In this document: positions 35,308 to 47,195 of the stretch, piece by piece | Position numbering within the stretch: position 1 is the stretch's first letter | Layout: each line of letters opens with the position of its first letter | Source: Brachycybe producta | Lineage: Eukaryota; Arthropoda; Diplopoda; Playtdesmida; Andrognathidae | Assembly (NCBI GenBank): GCA_036925085.1 | Contig: JAUPFP010000005.1 | Coordinates: 5,727,855 to 5,791,854 of the forward strand | Length of the DNA stretch: 64,000 nucleotides | Direction: 5' to 3' | Notes under the pieces: model-generated | What the model was told of the DNA's origin: nothing | Database searches by the model: none | Seen by the model: the letters and a program-made list of their open reading frames with translations, nothing else | Program-made: the position numbers and the translations under genes

Positions 35308-35553
35308 TTAATTACATTTGAAACAGAGGAGGACACCAGCGACGAGAACAAAAATAATCAAGATGACCACAAGAAGTAAAAGAATGACCGTGAGACGACC
35401 GAACGTCCAGCCACAGAAGCAAGGTGGTCGAAACTCCCGCTTTTTATCATTATTGGTACTAGAATGCACAAAATTGGCGGGCATATCCTTCCAAAGATTG
35501 GCCGCCGCCTTTACTGGATAGACCATGCTGTCCTCGGGTCTATTGTAAGCCAT
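35308..35553 (-). CDS. First coding exon (or complete 81-aa ORF) of a single-pass membrane protein
   Basis: The frame opens with ATG at 35553, with A at -3 and G at +4, and an in-frame TGA lies 15 nt upstream, so this start is well supported. The product has about 50 mostly polar residues (MAYNRPEDSMVYPV at the start, then a basic DKKREFR stretch), a Cys-rich juxtamembrane motif PPCFCGW, and a roughly 23-residue hydrophobic segment (about residues 55-77) ending in Cys-Phe-Lys-Cys. By the positive-inside rule the N-terminus is probably cytoplasmic, giving a type II topology. The juxtamembrane cysteines could be palmitoylated (inference). After the membrane segment the frame either stops at TAA or is spliced at a weak donor (AAAT|GTAATT) within the last codons, leaving phase 1. 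Codon use is far less AT-biased than the surroundings. I do not recognise the family. No signal-peptide cleavage site is evident. Confidence 0.6.
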   Translation of the reverse strand: MAYNRPEDSMVYPVKAAANLWKDMPANFVHSSTNNDKKREFRPPCFCGWTFGRLTVILLLLVVILIIFVLVAGVLLCFKCN

Positions 35554-35760
35554 GATGTCGAGCAATCATGACTTAGAAACACTAAGTCCAGAAAAAGTGG
35601 ATTGTGGTGGCGGCGGTGGTGATGATGATGATGATGATGATGATGATGTTGGTGGCGGCAATTGGGCAACAAGTGGGATAGGATGATGCTATTATCACAA
35701 TTACTGTAGTAAAGGTACCGAAGGCACCCACCTGACGAATCCAGCATACTGGTTAAAAAG
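35554..35760 (-). promoter_or_regulatory. 5' leader of the membrane-protein exon with upstream ORF and possible 150-nt intron
   Basis: Upstream of the ATG at 35553 the minus strand contains a strong donor (GTCAG|GTGGGT, exon end 35732) and a strong acceptor (CACTTTTTCTGGACTTAG, exon start 35581). Together they define a possible 150-nt intron made mostly of CAT/CAC triplet repeats. An upstream ATG at 35747 opens a frame that overlaps the main start out of frame; since 150 is divisible by three it stays open whether or not the intron is removed. Confidence 0.35.
35600..35662. repeat. (GAT)n / (GGT,GGC)n triplet repeat
   Basis: About ten GAT units flanked by GGT/GGC triplets. In the minus-strand leader this would translate as poly-His, but it is probably UTR or intron. 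Confidence 0.9.
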
Positions 35761-36329
35761 GATTACATAAAACAGACACACTTAAACATCACAAAACACA
35801 AGACACACAAGAAAAAGAAGAAGAAACACCTCAACACCCGTTTAGCCACAATCCGTCTTATCAAAATTGGAATTCATGATCTTGTTATAGAAAAAAAAAG
35901 CCGAAATTGGCAATGATTGATTATAGGAACAAAAAAAACACACACAAGTGGAGAAGTTAAAGAATAAAGTTGTTCACGGAAGAAAGTAGAATAGTAACAC
36001 ATAAACCTCTGTTAACTAGAAGTGTTACACCTTTTTCACTTTGTTGCTAATAAAAATAATTGACGTGAGAATGGTCTGGAATAAATGAATATAGAATAAA
36101 CCTTGTCATAAGTTTCTCATTTCTTTGTAAACAACAACAATGCAACACACTCACAACACGTCACTTTGAGCTGCTCTTACATTTTTGTTCTTGTCACTTT
36201 TTCCGATCATAGTTAACATAGGCTACACACACACAAACAGAACACAGGTTAAAAAGAAGACCAACTAACTTCCTAGAAGACAGAAGAAGCAGAAACATAA
36301 ACGATAAGCGTGAAGGAGTGTGACGGTTG

Positions 36330-36366
36330 CCATTTCGACGCCGCCGTCGCCGCCGCCACCACCGGA
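36330..36366. repeat. GC-rich (GCC/CAC)n triplet tract
   Basis: A short island of GCC/CAC/CGT triplets in an AT-rich setting, about 0.8 kb upstream of the membrane-protein ATG. It could lie in a first exon or promoter; no core promoter can be assigned. Confidence 0.6.
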
Positions 36367-36369
36367 AAA

Positions 36370-38800
36370 AACATACATTGTCATCACAAACACTTCCGAT
36401 GTATCTACTATATTATTGCTCACAATTTTTGACAGCAAAATCACTTGTAACAAGATATCGGTGTTTTTTTTTCCTGTAAATTTAAAAAAACAGTTTTTTT
36501 TTCTTCTTCTTCAGTTGCAGAAAATATAAAAAGTCACCCACACATCAATAACTTTTATTGTATGTTTTCTGACAAAAATCCAAATATTTCTTTATGATTC
36601 ATTCAACCACAACTAGAAAATCGCGCAAACATTAAAGTATTTAACTATATTTCAGTAGTTGTTTTGGTAGGAGTAGTATTAGTTGTAGTAGTAGTAGTCA
36701 TTGTAGAAAAATACCAACAACGAACACCTCAAACAACAACAAAAAATTCAAATGATTTTCAGTTACGAAAATTGAGACAAATTAAAATAATAACAAACAA
36801 GATTAATTTAAAACAAAACTAAACATCTGTTCTTGATTTTTTTTTTAAATAACAGAATTTAGCCGTTTTTGATTTGTGTAAAAAGAAGTATCAACACCAG
36901 AAAATGTTTCTAACAAAATAAAGTATTAAAAAATTGAGAATAAAACTACAAAACGAATTTTTTTAAAGTTTTTTTTTTTGTGGGTCGATTTTTTTTAAGA
37001 AAATACTGACTACATAAACATTTTTTTAAAAAAAATAAGATAGGTGAGAGAATTCAGAAGAAGACGTTGATAAGAAATAAGCGAAGAACTCTAGAATTAT
37101 GCTGTCATAATTTACTTGTCACGTTCTCATCATCATTTATATCAACGTCCATAGAAAAACGAAGACGAAAAAAGGACACTCACAAACAGAGATATTAGCC
37201 ACACACAAAAAAACTGCTTCACAAATTACTCTTATTTTATATAAAAAGCACCGAAAAATTCTGCAGTTGAGAAACTGCAAAGTGTCTTTGACAGCAATGT
37301 CTTTCTTTTTTCTATCTATTTTTTTTTTTGCTTGCTATATCAAATGTCTTGAAGCAATCGAATCAACAACTCAACTCCGAATTCAAAAACGAAGAATTTC
37401 CAATCTTGTTTCTAAAAAAAAAATTGTCACAAAATATCGATCATTGTAGGTTCCAGTTAAGAAAAAAAAATGCCATTTAAAAATATTAAGGGCGGCTGAA
37501 AAGAAGTCAATCAAAGATGTCTTTCATCTGAAATGATCTTTTGTAAGACAACGACCACAATTTTCAATCAAAAACCAATCCCCATTTCAAAAAAAAAACC
37601 TCTAGACTCACTTCTAAAAACTTGTCTTTACACCAAACATTTAAAAAGTCATGAGACATAAAAACTAATTTAAATTACAAATCCACAAAACACAACACCA
37701 TTAACATAATTAAACAAAGTTGCAACAACAACAAAAAACCTAGTTTTGTTCATAGAAAACAAAAAAAAAACACATTTAAAAGGTAAAAAGAGAAAGGTAA
37801 GAAGAGTGGCCACAATGTCCTTATGAGTTGTTTGATGACCACACAGCCACACTCATTACTCGAAGAAAAAAAAAGAGCTCACATTGAAAGATAAAAGATG
37901 AGTACTGACTGGTCCTGTGTCTTTTCTTCTTTTTCGCACATAAAAAAAAATCTTACATTAAATTACTACTATAAGATGAAAGAAGGTATAAAAAGAAAAA
38001 TAGGGCAGCTGAAAAATACACGCATTCACTCACTACTTTTCTCTCTCTCTCTCTCTCTTTCTCTTTTGCCCACCTATGGCATCATCACAGCAGTAAAGCA
38101 AGCAGGCTTGACAAAAATCATTATACTTTCACAACGGAATTCAAGCAATGAATGAAGACTCAGAGAGACTTTGGGGTTCCACCACCACCTTGGTGCTGGC
38201 TGCTGAGCAAAAAGCTCTAACCTAAACGCAAACTGAGAATAGTCCATTGCAATATTGGAGGAAACACTAAACATATCTATATACACAGTATATAGATAGG
38301 AAACAACAAAATCAAGAAGCAAAAAAAAAGTTCAAAATAGCATTTTATTTATTATGTATATATCTATATGTATTTGTTGTCCATGAAATAAAAACATGAC
38401 CTAAAGGTAAAAAAAAAGTAGCAGAAAAAAAAACAGAACCTCTTAAATGAAAAAAATATAGTTAGAATAACAAATAAAGAGAGAATAACTTTGCTTTAAA
38501 CCAAAATCTTACATGCCGAAAAAAAAAACTGAAAAACGATTTTAACTAAAGGAAGAATCACACATGTTGAAAAAAAAAATCACACTGAAATTCTCTTTGT
38601 AAGGCATTTTTACCAGAAACGCCATATGTATTTTGAGTGCAAAGAAACACAGCATTTTTTATTTCTATTTTCTGGTATTTATTCATTTTACTTAGTATAG
38701 AAACCATTTAATCGTAAACACTGAGGAATATTTATTCGTGTTAAACGAATTTCGTATTAAAAAATAATTTTTGTTATCCAATTTTTTTGCATTATCTGTG
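36370..38800. other. AT-rich region upstream of the membrane-protein exon
   Basis: Short GTA and CAA triplet runs and a (CT)n. No core promoter recognised. Confidence 0.5.
38039..38063. repeat. (CT)n microsatellite
   Basis: About eleven CT units with a TTT interruption after. Confidence 0.9.
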
Positions 38801-38811
38801 ATCGTGTTAAA

Positions 38812-39045
38812 CTGTATTTGGCAGAAAATAATCAGAAAAAAGGTGAAATTGTTTCTACCTCCTTCTATTGCAATCTCACCTCTTCTATCAACAATGTCCA
38901 TGAAATGTTTTATTGTGACGTGTAAGAACCCATTGAACGCGAATAAAAGCAGAAAATGTAGAGAAAACTATTTCTCCTCCCGTTTTTTTTTTTTTGCCGT
39001 TTCCCTGTTTTCCAAGATGTGGGACCCAGGCCTTAGATTTTAATA
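38812..39045 (+). mobile_element. Dispersed 'TTGAACGCGAA' repeat, copy 4
   Basis: TTTGGCAGAAAATAATCAGA, then CCATTGAACGCGAATAAAAG, then a T-rich block and GATGTGGGACCCAGGCCTTA. Confidence 0.65.
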
Positions 39046-40117
39046 TCAGTCATATAAACCTCCCCCATGAGTTAACAAAAACAATAGCCTTCCAGGTATA
39101 CACAGTGTCTCAACAACTTGTAAACTTTCGCAAATAATCCATGTTTTCCGTGTTCAAGATTAACAAAAAAAAAACGAATATAAAACGTAACAAAATAAAA
39201 ATGTAAAAGTTGTTGATAAAATAAACTTATAGCAGTATTAAAATGGCCAAACTTATATATATTTGTAGTCATTATTTTCATTTTTTTTTTTCATTTAGGC
39301 AGAAATTCAAGAGAGAAGAAAGAAAAAAACGAACAATTAAAATTACTATAAACGTTTATTTTTAAAATTAAATTTGCATTGAACTCTTCTTAAATGATTC
39401 AATTTCTCTTCTAATTTTTTTAACTGCATTATAACCAAATTTGTATATCAATTATTCTATTTCATTTGCATATTTTGCAAATGGCTATTTATAACAAACG
39501 TCCCTGAACTTTTATGTTGACAGTCGAAACAACAACCAATTAGTCCAGTTCTCACAACAAAATTAATACGAAATCTCTTTTATTTTGTAAAAAAAAAGTT
39601 AGAAAATCGATGACATAAACAGCCAATTAAGGCTAATCACTAAATTAGCAAAAAGTAATAGAATAACTGCTCTAAATTTAAATATTATCTCATATTCCAA
39701 TAATTAAGACATTAACGCTAGAAAAGCTATGCTTTAAAAAAAAAAGAAGATAAAAAGAAAAGAATTGTCATAAAACACACAAAATGACTTCATAAAAGAA
39801 CCCATCTTTTTAGCAGTATTATTTTTTCCTTTCCCTATCATTTTTCCTTTCCTTTTTCATTTGTGTTTTTCTTAATGAATGCAATAAAATATCAAAAGTC
39901 GCAAATGGTGAGAAAATAAAAAGATGAAAGAAAAAACGTCACCATTCTCCAAGAAATTTAACAATAAAACAACAAATAATTTCATCATCACAATGCAAAT
40001 AATCAAATTTAAACTCCCTTCTTCCCTTCTACCCCCACCCCCCAAAAAATCCTCCAATAATTTGTGTTCACACACACAAACATAAGACACAAATCATACT
40101 TATGAAAATCGCAAATA

Positions 40118-40121
<4 letters not shown>

Positions 40122-40197
<76 letters not shown>
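40122..40197. repeat. (TA)n microsatellite, 76 bp
   Basis: TA units interrupted once by CATACATA. Confidence 0.97.
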
Positions 40198-40202
<5 letters not shown>

Positions 40203-40529
40203 ATGGTAATGCTTAAACAAGGAAGAAAAAAATATCATAATATAATTTTCTTTTTATCACTAGCGGGGAAAAAATATTATAACAAAATAAGATGTTTATT
40301 TTATGTTTACACACAAAAATATATGAGAGTGAATCACAAATAATAAAAAGATGTGGGAAAAAATGAAGATATTTTATAAGTTTAAAAGCAAATTCTGTTT
40401 TTCTTTCTTATGGAGATATATATAAAAAGACATACTGTATACACACTACACAGTATAAGAATAAACTGATTTCTATGGTTATTTCGTCTTCATGTATTAA
40501 CATTAGAACATGGAGAACAAATTTGAAAG

Positions 40530-40532
<3 letters not shown>

Positions 40533-40585
<53 letters not shown>
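40533..40585. repeat. (GA)n microsatellite
   Basis: About 26 GA units. Confidence 0.97.
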
Positions 40586-40588
<3 letters not shown>

Positions 40589-42620
40589 TATTCATAATAA
40601 CAACAACAATACAAAAATCTTAATGAAATTCATATTGTTGGATCCTTTTTCTCTTATTCCCCCCTAAGCCAAAATAAACATGCAATGGCTGCTGGCTCTT
40701 TGGTAGTACTTAGTAGTTGTACTCCTAGTAGACTAAAATGCACCCGTGATTGCAAACTATTAAATAAAGCCATATCATTTCACATTTTTGTAGTCATTAT
40801 TATACAAGATGTGACAAATGAATAGAATCAAATAATTTTTTTTTCTCAAAACAAAAAATATTTTATATATCTAGTTCTATTATTAAATAACTTCGGTTTC
40901 TTTTATTAAAAACGATTAAAATGTATCTTTAACAGTTCCATTCCTCCTCGTCTGGTTCACTTGCAATGAATTTTTGAAGTTAAATTTGCATGAGGAACCA
41001 TGGTTACACTTCAACTATGTCTACTCTAACCAGTGTAACGTTTAAAGCGTGCAGTGTACATTGGAATTGAAAACATCCCTGCCTTCCAGACTTCTTTCAG
41101 AATGCATAGCTCCTGAGTCCTAACAGTTCCATTATTCATGTGATTTGCAAAGTTAGAAACAATTTTTGAAAATTATAATTCCAGGCTTATAGCACATTTT
41201 AATAATAAACATTTTTGCTTAGCTGTAATTTTCTCTTCAATTCACTTCCGTGTCCAAACAGCTCCCACATAGGGCTTCCTTTTGAAAACAACATTTTGAT
41301 CTTTCTTCTTATGACCAGTGATCCCTCTAAATTTGTCACAACATTGTAACATTTTACCTTTTCATGCTGCAAACAGATACTTTTTACTCAAGACATGTTT
41401 CCTTATTGCCTGTTTCTTCCTTATTACCCTTTATTCTATATAATTTGTATTTTAAAAATAAACCAGAGTTAAGCGCTTTGCTTTAAAACAAAAAAACTGA
41501 GGGTATATCTGTAATTTTTTACAAATTTAAACAAAGTCCAAAAATTTTAATTCATGAAGATTATCTAAAACTGTTATAGTATACAATATAATTTTGAAAG
41601 ATTGACTCTTAACTTTGTGATTCTTTTTTTAAACTGTTTTTTTCTGTTATAAAGTTCCCATCAAAAATAAATTTTCATTTTTGCTGAGTTTTCCACGTTT
41701 TCCCGAATAAATAAATTTGTCTTCTTTCAGGTTGAAAATACACTGAAAATCAGCAGAAATATGCAACACAAAACAAACCGTTAAATACATGACTGCATTT
41801 ATAAATCCTATTCAGTGTTTTGACACCATAAAAACAGTATTTTTAAAATATTAAGTATTTCAGAAAATATAAGAAATACTTATAAATTTTAACCTACCCA
41901 TGATTACAGGGTTTTCTTGTTTTAGTGTAAATTCTCTTGAGTTTGAAACCAAATTTCAAATTTGCTGAGAATTCCACGTTTACCAAGGTTGGTAAGAACT
42001 CTTGTTTCAATACAAAAATGAACAACGAATACTAATTTTAGAAATGATAAATATATTTGCTAATTGTGAAAAAAAGAAAGCAAAAGATGAAAAATGTATT
42101 TTACTTTTTTTCTTTTATGAGAGAATAAATTATTCCAACATTGCAAATGACACAATAAAAGTGAGCCATGTGAGTCAATATTTGACACATTTTTTTTAAA
42201 AAAGATGTACTTTTTCATCAGAAATGATTTCACCCTTGAATATTAATAATAACGTTTTTGTGAAATGTTATTGTAATGTCAGAATAAATTGCGTGATGAA
42301 ACTAAATTGAGTAAAAAAAAACAGAGAGGATAAAAAAATATAACAAAATATTCCATTTTCCAATAAAACGAGGGCAGAAAACTAGAATTGACCGCCATAG
42401 ACACACACACACAATCAATTCATATTAACCTGCTAAAATTCATTCAAAATCTAATGTGAATTTTTTTTCCTGTACGTTCATTTTGCCATTCTTTTCCATC
42501 ATCATTATTACATCATTGAAACCAGGTGATAGCAGCTAACTCTCTTTCCCATTTTATATCTATCTCTCTCTTTCTCTTAAAAGAGAGAATAACAAGGATT
42601 TAATATAAAAAAGATACCCA

Positions 42621-42644
42621 CCCCCCCCCCCCCAAAAAAAAAAA
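42621..42644. repeat. Poly(C) followed by poly(A)
   Basis: Thirteen C then about eleven A. Confidence 0.9.
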
Positions 42645-42918
42645 GATGAGGTTTTTAGGCATTGAAGTTAGCAACATTGACAGACACACTGAGAACATAT
42701 AAAGTGTATATAGGAGGCTAACACTACAATAGTTACAGGATACAACAGAAGAAAAAAATGATGGCCAATTGTTCATAATAAAAATGTGGATCGGGTTTTA
42801 TCAGATGACAGTGATCTATTGCTAATCTCATTTTTCATGACGAAAAGATGGCTTCCCATTAAATCTTCTCTTTAATAACTTCCTTTTTTGTTCCATATTT
42901 TTATTATATCTCTGTATT

Positions 42919-42920
<2 letters not shown>

Positions 42921-42958
<38 letters not shown>

Positions 42959-43210
42959 GAGAAAAAAATGTGTGTGTATTTTAGAAGAAAATATTTGAGT
43001 TTGGAAAACTGTACTTAAGTAAGTCATATTTGCGTTTATGTTGTAGTAACTGTATGTTTAGAAGTGACTGTTTGAGTGTGAATTGAAGTAAAATGTTTCT
43101 GTTTGTGTTGAACTCAAGGTGTGCTGATTTTATGTGTGTGTGTGTATTTTTTTTTGCAGTAACTTTATTATGTTGATGTAACTGTGCGTGTGTGTGTGTG
43201 TCTGTTGGTT
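42921..43210. repeat. (GT)n microsatellite with TG-rich downstream region
   Basis: A 35-bp perfect GT run at 42921-42955. Further short GT runs lie at 43132-43144 and 43184-43202 in a TG-rich stretch. Confidence 0.95.
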
Positions 43211-43907
43211 AAAGTAGAAAAAGTGTGTTATGTGTGCCAAATTCCACAGCTGTAGTTATAATATCAGCAATAATTCTAATGTAACAACTACAAATAAACA
43301 ACATTTTTAAATCTCTTTCAGTCTCAAAACACACACAAATCATATAAGAAAGAGAGTGCATTACGATTGTCAATCAATCTTGGTTTTAACAAGAATCCGA
43401 TAGTTTTTTTTATGTTGCCTCTCAAAATAAAGCTTACATTAAAAAAAAAACAATGGCAAAAAAGTCAACTGACTGAAGTACACACACACACATGATCAAT
43501 CAACTTAAGATTACTGGTTGAATTATTTAAATGAAATGCATCAGAAGTTTTTTTTTTTTGCTGGCTGTTTTTCACTTTTATCAGCGTGGTGAACCAGTCA
43601 GTAGCTTAGTAGTTAGACCAACGTAGGATCTGAAAATGTTTTAGAAACTTGAATGGTAAATCACTAGAATAAATGTGTCCTAACATTGATATCGTTCAAA
43701 ATAAACTTCTTATAAATACTTCATACAGTATAATAAACACGAAAATTGACATTTTGTCAACTTTCACGAAAATTAATTTCTTACATGAGAACATCATAAA
43801 AATTAATCTTATTCCATTCATTTACATATACAGTATATAGTTTCTAAGACCTCACTTTCATGCCGAAAAATACCAACTGAAAATATAAAATACAATTTAA
43901 AGAAGTC

Positions 43908-44200
43908 TATTTATTTGGCAGAAAGTAAAGCAGAATAACTTTTCCTATTCTGCCACACAAACTTACACTTTATCAGCGAATTGAAAGACGTCCTTGTGAT
44001 GCATCATTATTTATGGCTCCTCTCCTCCTTTTCTTTCTCAACTATTCTACAAATACAAAAACATCCTTGAAGTTTTTTCTGTTGTAATGTGCGAGAATCC
44101 TTGAACGCGAAAAAAGTAGAAATGTAAATGAACATTTTTTTTTTCTTTCTAATTTCTTATTTTAGCTCTTTTCACGCATACGTGACCCAGGCCTTAAAAT
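43908..44200 (+). mobile_element. Dispersed 'TTGAACGCGAA' repeat, copy 5
   Basis: TTATTTGGCAGAAAGTAAAG, then CCTTGAACGCGAAAAAAGTA, then a T-rich block and CGTGACCCAGGCCTTAAAAT. Same block order as the copies at 12303, 13263 and 38812. Confidence 0.65.
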
Positions 44201-44697
44201 GTGGCTTCCTTTAGCCTTTTGGTAAAAAGTCACCAGTTCCAGAATAAAAAAAGCTTCTCTCTCCCGACACACATTTAAATAACCTAAATATTGACTTCAG
44301 TAAGAAATATATATATTATACGAGCGTATATGTATACTCGTATATATCAATCCAGATGAAACTTTGGACATGCTACATAATGTATTATTGTTTCAAAGCT
44401 CATCCTTACTTCAAACTTTCTTTTTTAAAAAAAAAGGTTCTGAAAAACAAATTGAACAAACTGTACTGACATTCAAGACCTTATAAAACTTGTTGCTATG
44501 ATTTATATTTTGTAAGAAAGCTAAACATATCAAAAGAAGAAGAAGAAAAAAAAATTCTGAACTCTTAGAACTCATCTATGAAGAATTCCACGTTGATTTA
44601 AAAAGAAAAATCTACCAACATAGCACAAAAATCTAGGCATCTGTGGCAAAACGGGTGAAGGTTTTTTTTTGTAAAATGGGAGGCAATGAGAAGAGGA

Positions 44698-44726
44698 AAA
44701 AGAAGAAGAAGAAGAAGAAGAACGAG
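44698..44726. repeat. (GAA)n microsatellite
   Basis: About eight GAA/AGA triplets. Confidence 0.9.
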
Positions 44727-44940
44727 TATATATATTGCACAGAGTTAACAACAAAAACAACTTGGAATAGACATTTCGTATAAGATATATACAAGTATTG
44801 CCCTCTCTCCCCCAACCCCCTGCTCATTTTTAAGCAACAACAACAACATACATTCCATTTCCAATACCTATAAGAAAGGCAGTGAGCCATGCTTCAATGC
44901 AGTATTTCATTGGCCAGCGACGCGTGCTTCAATAACCACA

Positions 44941-44966
44941 AGGTGGTGGTGGTGGTGGTGGTGGTG
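44941..44966. repeat. (GGT)n microsatellite
   Basis: Eight GGT units. Confidence 0.95.
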
Positions 44967-45317
44967 CCTTTATATATATAAATATATAGGTTGTACACAT
45001 AGGGTTGTTTTTTTAAACAAAAACTCATTCCAAAGACATAGCCAACAAACTAAAAAAAATATATACTTTGAACACAACATCGTAATCTAAGTAAAATACG
45101 GTTGCCATTATGATACAACCTCAACCAAAAAAAAAAACTAACAATGTCTAGAAAGAAAACCCATTATGGATATTTAGAGTTGAATATCCAAAAAAAAAAG
45201 TGTATACCTCATGTTAAATTTTTTATGTAATGAAATTGAAAATGACCTCAAAGCATAGAGAAAAAAGAAGCTATAAGCTTTAACGCGTTTCTAACTTTAG
45301 ACTGAGGCCAGCTCCTG

Positions 45318-45520
45318 ATGAACCACTTTGTCGCACTACTTTTTAGTACCACAAAGTGGTTCACGCGGCTTGTATGCTTGTATGTGGCCGTCACTTGTGG
45401 TCGGACTCAACTACTCATTGCAACTCTGGTGCAAAAACGCTGGCAGTGGCTCGTGTGACCACCCCTCATGTAATCAATGGTCTGCTAAAAACGACCACTC
45501 TTGTGGCGCCACTATGCTAA
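45318..45520. mobile_element. Foldback element, possible copy 3
   Basis: GAACCACTTTGT and ACAAAGTGGTTC form a short hairpin at the left. CGACCACTCTTGTGG near the right end recalls the GTGGTCG arms of copies 1 and 2. GC-richer than its flanks. Confidence 0.35.
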
Positions 45521-45624
45521 CCGTGTGAAGCAGGTCTGACTCAATTTTCCTTGCCGCCACATAGCAAATAATATATAAAAGCAACCCCTTACGACGGGCA
45601 ATCCTTGACTACATAGCAATTCAA

Positions 45625-45765
45625 CTAGAGAAAACTTGCTTAACAACAATCGGGATGCGTTCAAAAAATCGCATCGTTAACTGAATCATCGTTAACGGAG
45701 ATAAGAATAAGTTGAATAGCTATAGTAGCGCTTCTGTACAAAAACTATACGCAAAACAAAATATT
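45625..45765. mobile_element. Possible pogo-like end sequence
   Basis: CGTTAACTGAATCATCGTTAACGGAG-type direct words (CATCGTTAAC twice) next to CTTGCTTAACAACAATCGGG resemble subterminal repeats of pogo-like MITEs. The other end is not identified. Confidence 0.25.
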
Positions 45766-45769
45766 TTGG

Positions 45770-47190
45770 AGAAACTTAAGTATCGATTTGAACGTAAAGC
45801 AAAGTATGAGCGTACTAAGTTTAGCTCGCGGGCTATACTTGACCAAAAACAATTTTTTGTTTTAAAAATCAAGCTTGTCTTGTCAACCTTGTCAAACACA
45901 TAGACAACAACAATAATGAACAGATATTGTCAGCGCTTTTTATTTACATTCATTATTATGTCAACAATACAAACAAAATTATGATAATCAAATGTGGTCT
46001 CTGAAAATGCTAACAATTTCTCATTGCATATGCAAGCATTTTTAATTTGTAAAAACATACGTTTTATGTCACTAAATATTTTAAAACCTGTAAAATATTT
46101 GGTATAGAAAGTCTCCTTGCAACACTTTTTGGTCACGTAGTTGGAAAAAAAAATTGAAATATTTTCATAACATTTTAAATCACATTGAATATGTTATAAA
46201 ATTATGTAAAGCCGATTTTAAATGTTTTCCAACCACCAAAATCTGCTAAAATACTGTCTATTAATTCTTGTTCTGACCACACTTAAAAATAGAACGTTGT
46301 CTCAACTAAGAAAATTTATTTCATTTGGAAATATTTTTATCTAAAAAAAGATGAAATAATAACGTTTTTGTCAGGTTTTGTTGACAGAAAGAATGAAACT
46401 TTTTTTTTAAATATTTATTAAAATATTTCCCCCTACCATTGAATGTACAGGGTGGTACAGAGGTCCCTGACATCATTAGTATACCTGTACACGTATAACA
46501 CGCTGTATTCTATCACTCTATCACAGACTTCTGGACAATCCTAAATTATAAAATATTTAATGCTTCTTGAAGTTGCTTGAAAATATTTGGCTGGTAAAAG
46601 CTTTACATAATTAAGCAACTAACAATTGTGAGTGGGCCAAACTTGATATATTAGTAACAAGAGCAAGGAAACGTCCAGATATGACGTCAAACACGTTGTG
46701 ACGTCAAAGAGGTTGACCAAAACCTCAACCTTGTATTAAAATTGTCTTATAGAAAATGGATTATAGCAAAATAAGTAAACAATTTAAAATAAATCGTTTT
46801 TTGGGTACTTCCGTTATTGTTCTTTTCCATCAGACATAATAACACACAAGCCTAGCTTTCTGATTAACTTCTCCGACGACAAAAGTTCAATTACAGAATG
46901 CAAGATGCATTATCAAAATGCAAAGATATAAACCCGATAACAATTGCAATGTGTTGGGTGCAGTTGAATTAACACATTGTCCGAAAATTAAGAGCCCCAT
47001 AACACAAGTTTATTTTAATGCATAAAATCGTCTGCAAGAGATTTCCACTGTCTGACCACATTAGGAACAAATGACCAGTGATATAAAACGATCCGTGCAA
47101 AAATCTCTAGTTTTGTTTGAGTCGTCACCCTAACCCAAATATAATGAATGCCCTGCACAATTAACTTCCAGTTGGTTTAGGACAAGAGCC
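45770..47190. other. AT-rich region
   Basis: Nothing supported. A TACAGGGTGGTACAG word at 46448 could be a worn transposon end. Confidence 0.5.
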
Positions 47191-47195
47191 TTCCT

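Larger units (their letters stand above)
39050..43900. other. AT-rich, microsatellite-bearing region
   Basis: Simple repeats listed separately. A 9-nt splice-like microsegment near 41351 is too short to support. Otherwise no gene seen. Confidence 0.5.

Noticed and set aside
35511-35747. 78-codon ORF with a poly-His run
   Set aside because: The His run is the CAT/CAC triplet repeat read in frame; treated as an upstream ORF or leader, not a protein.
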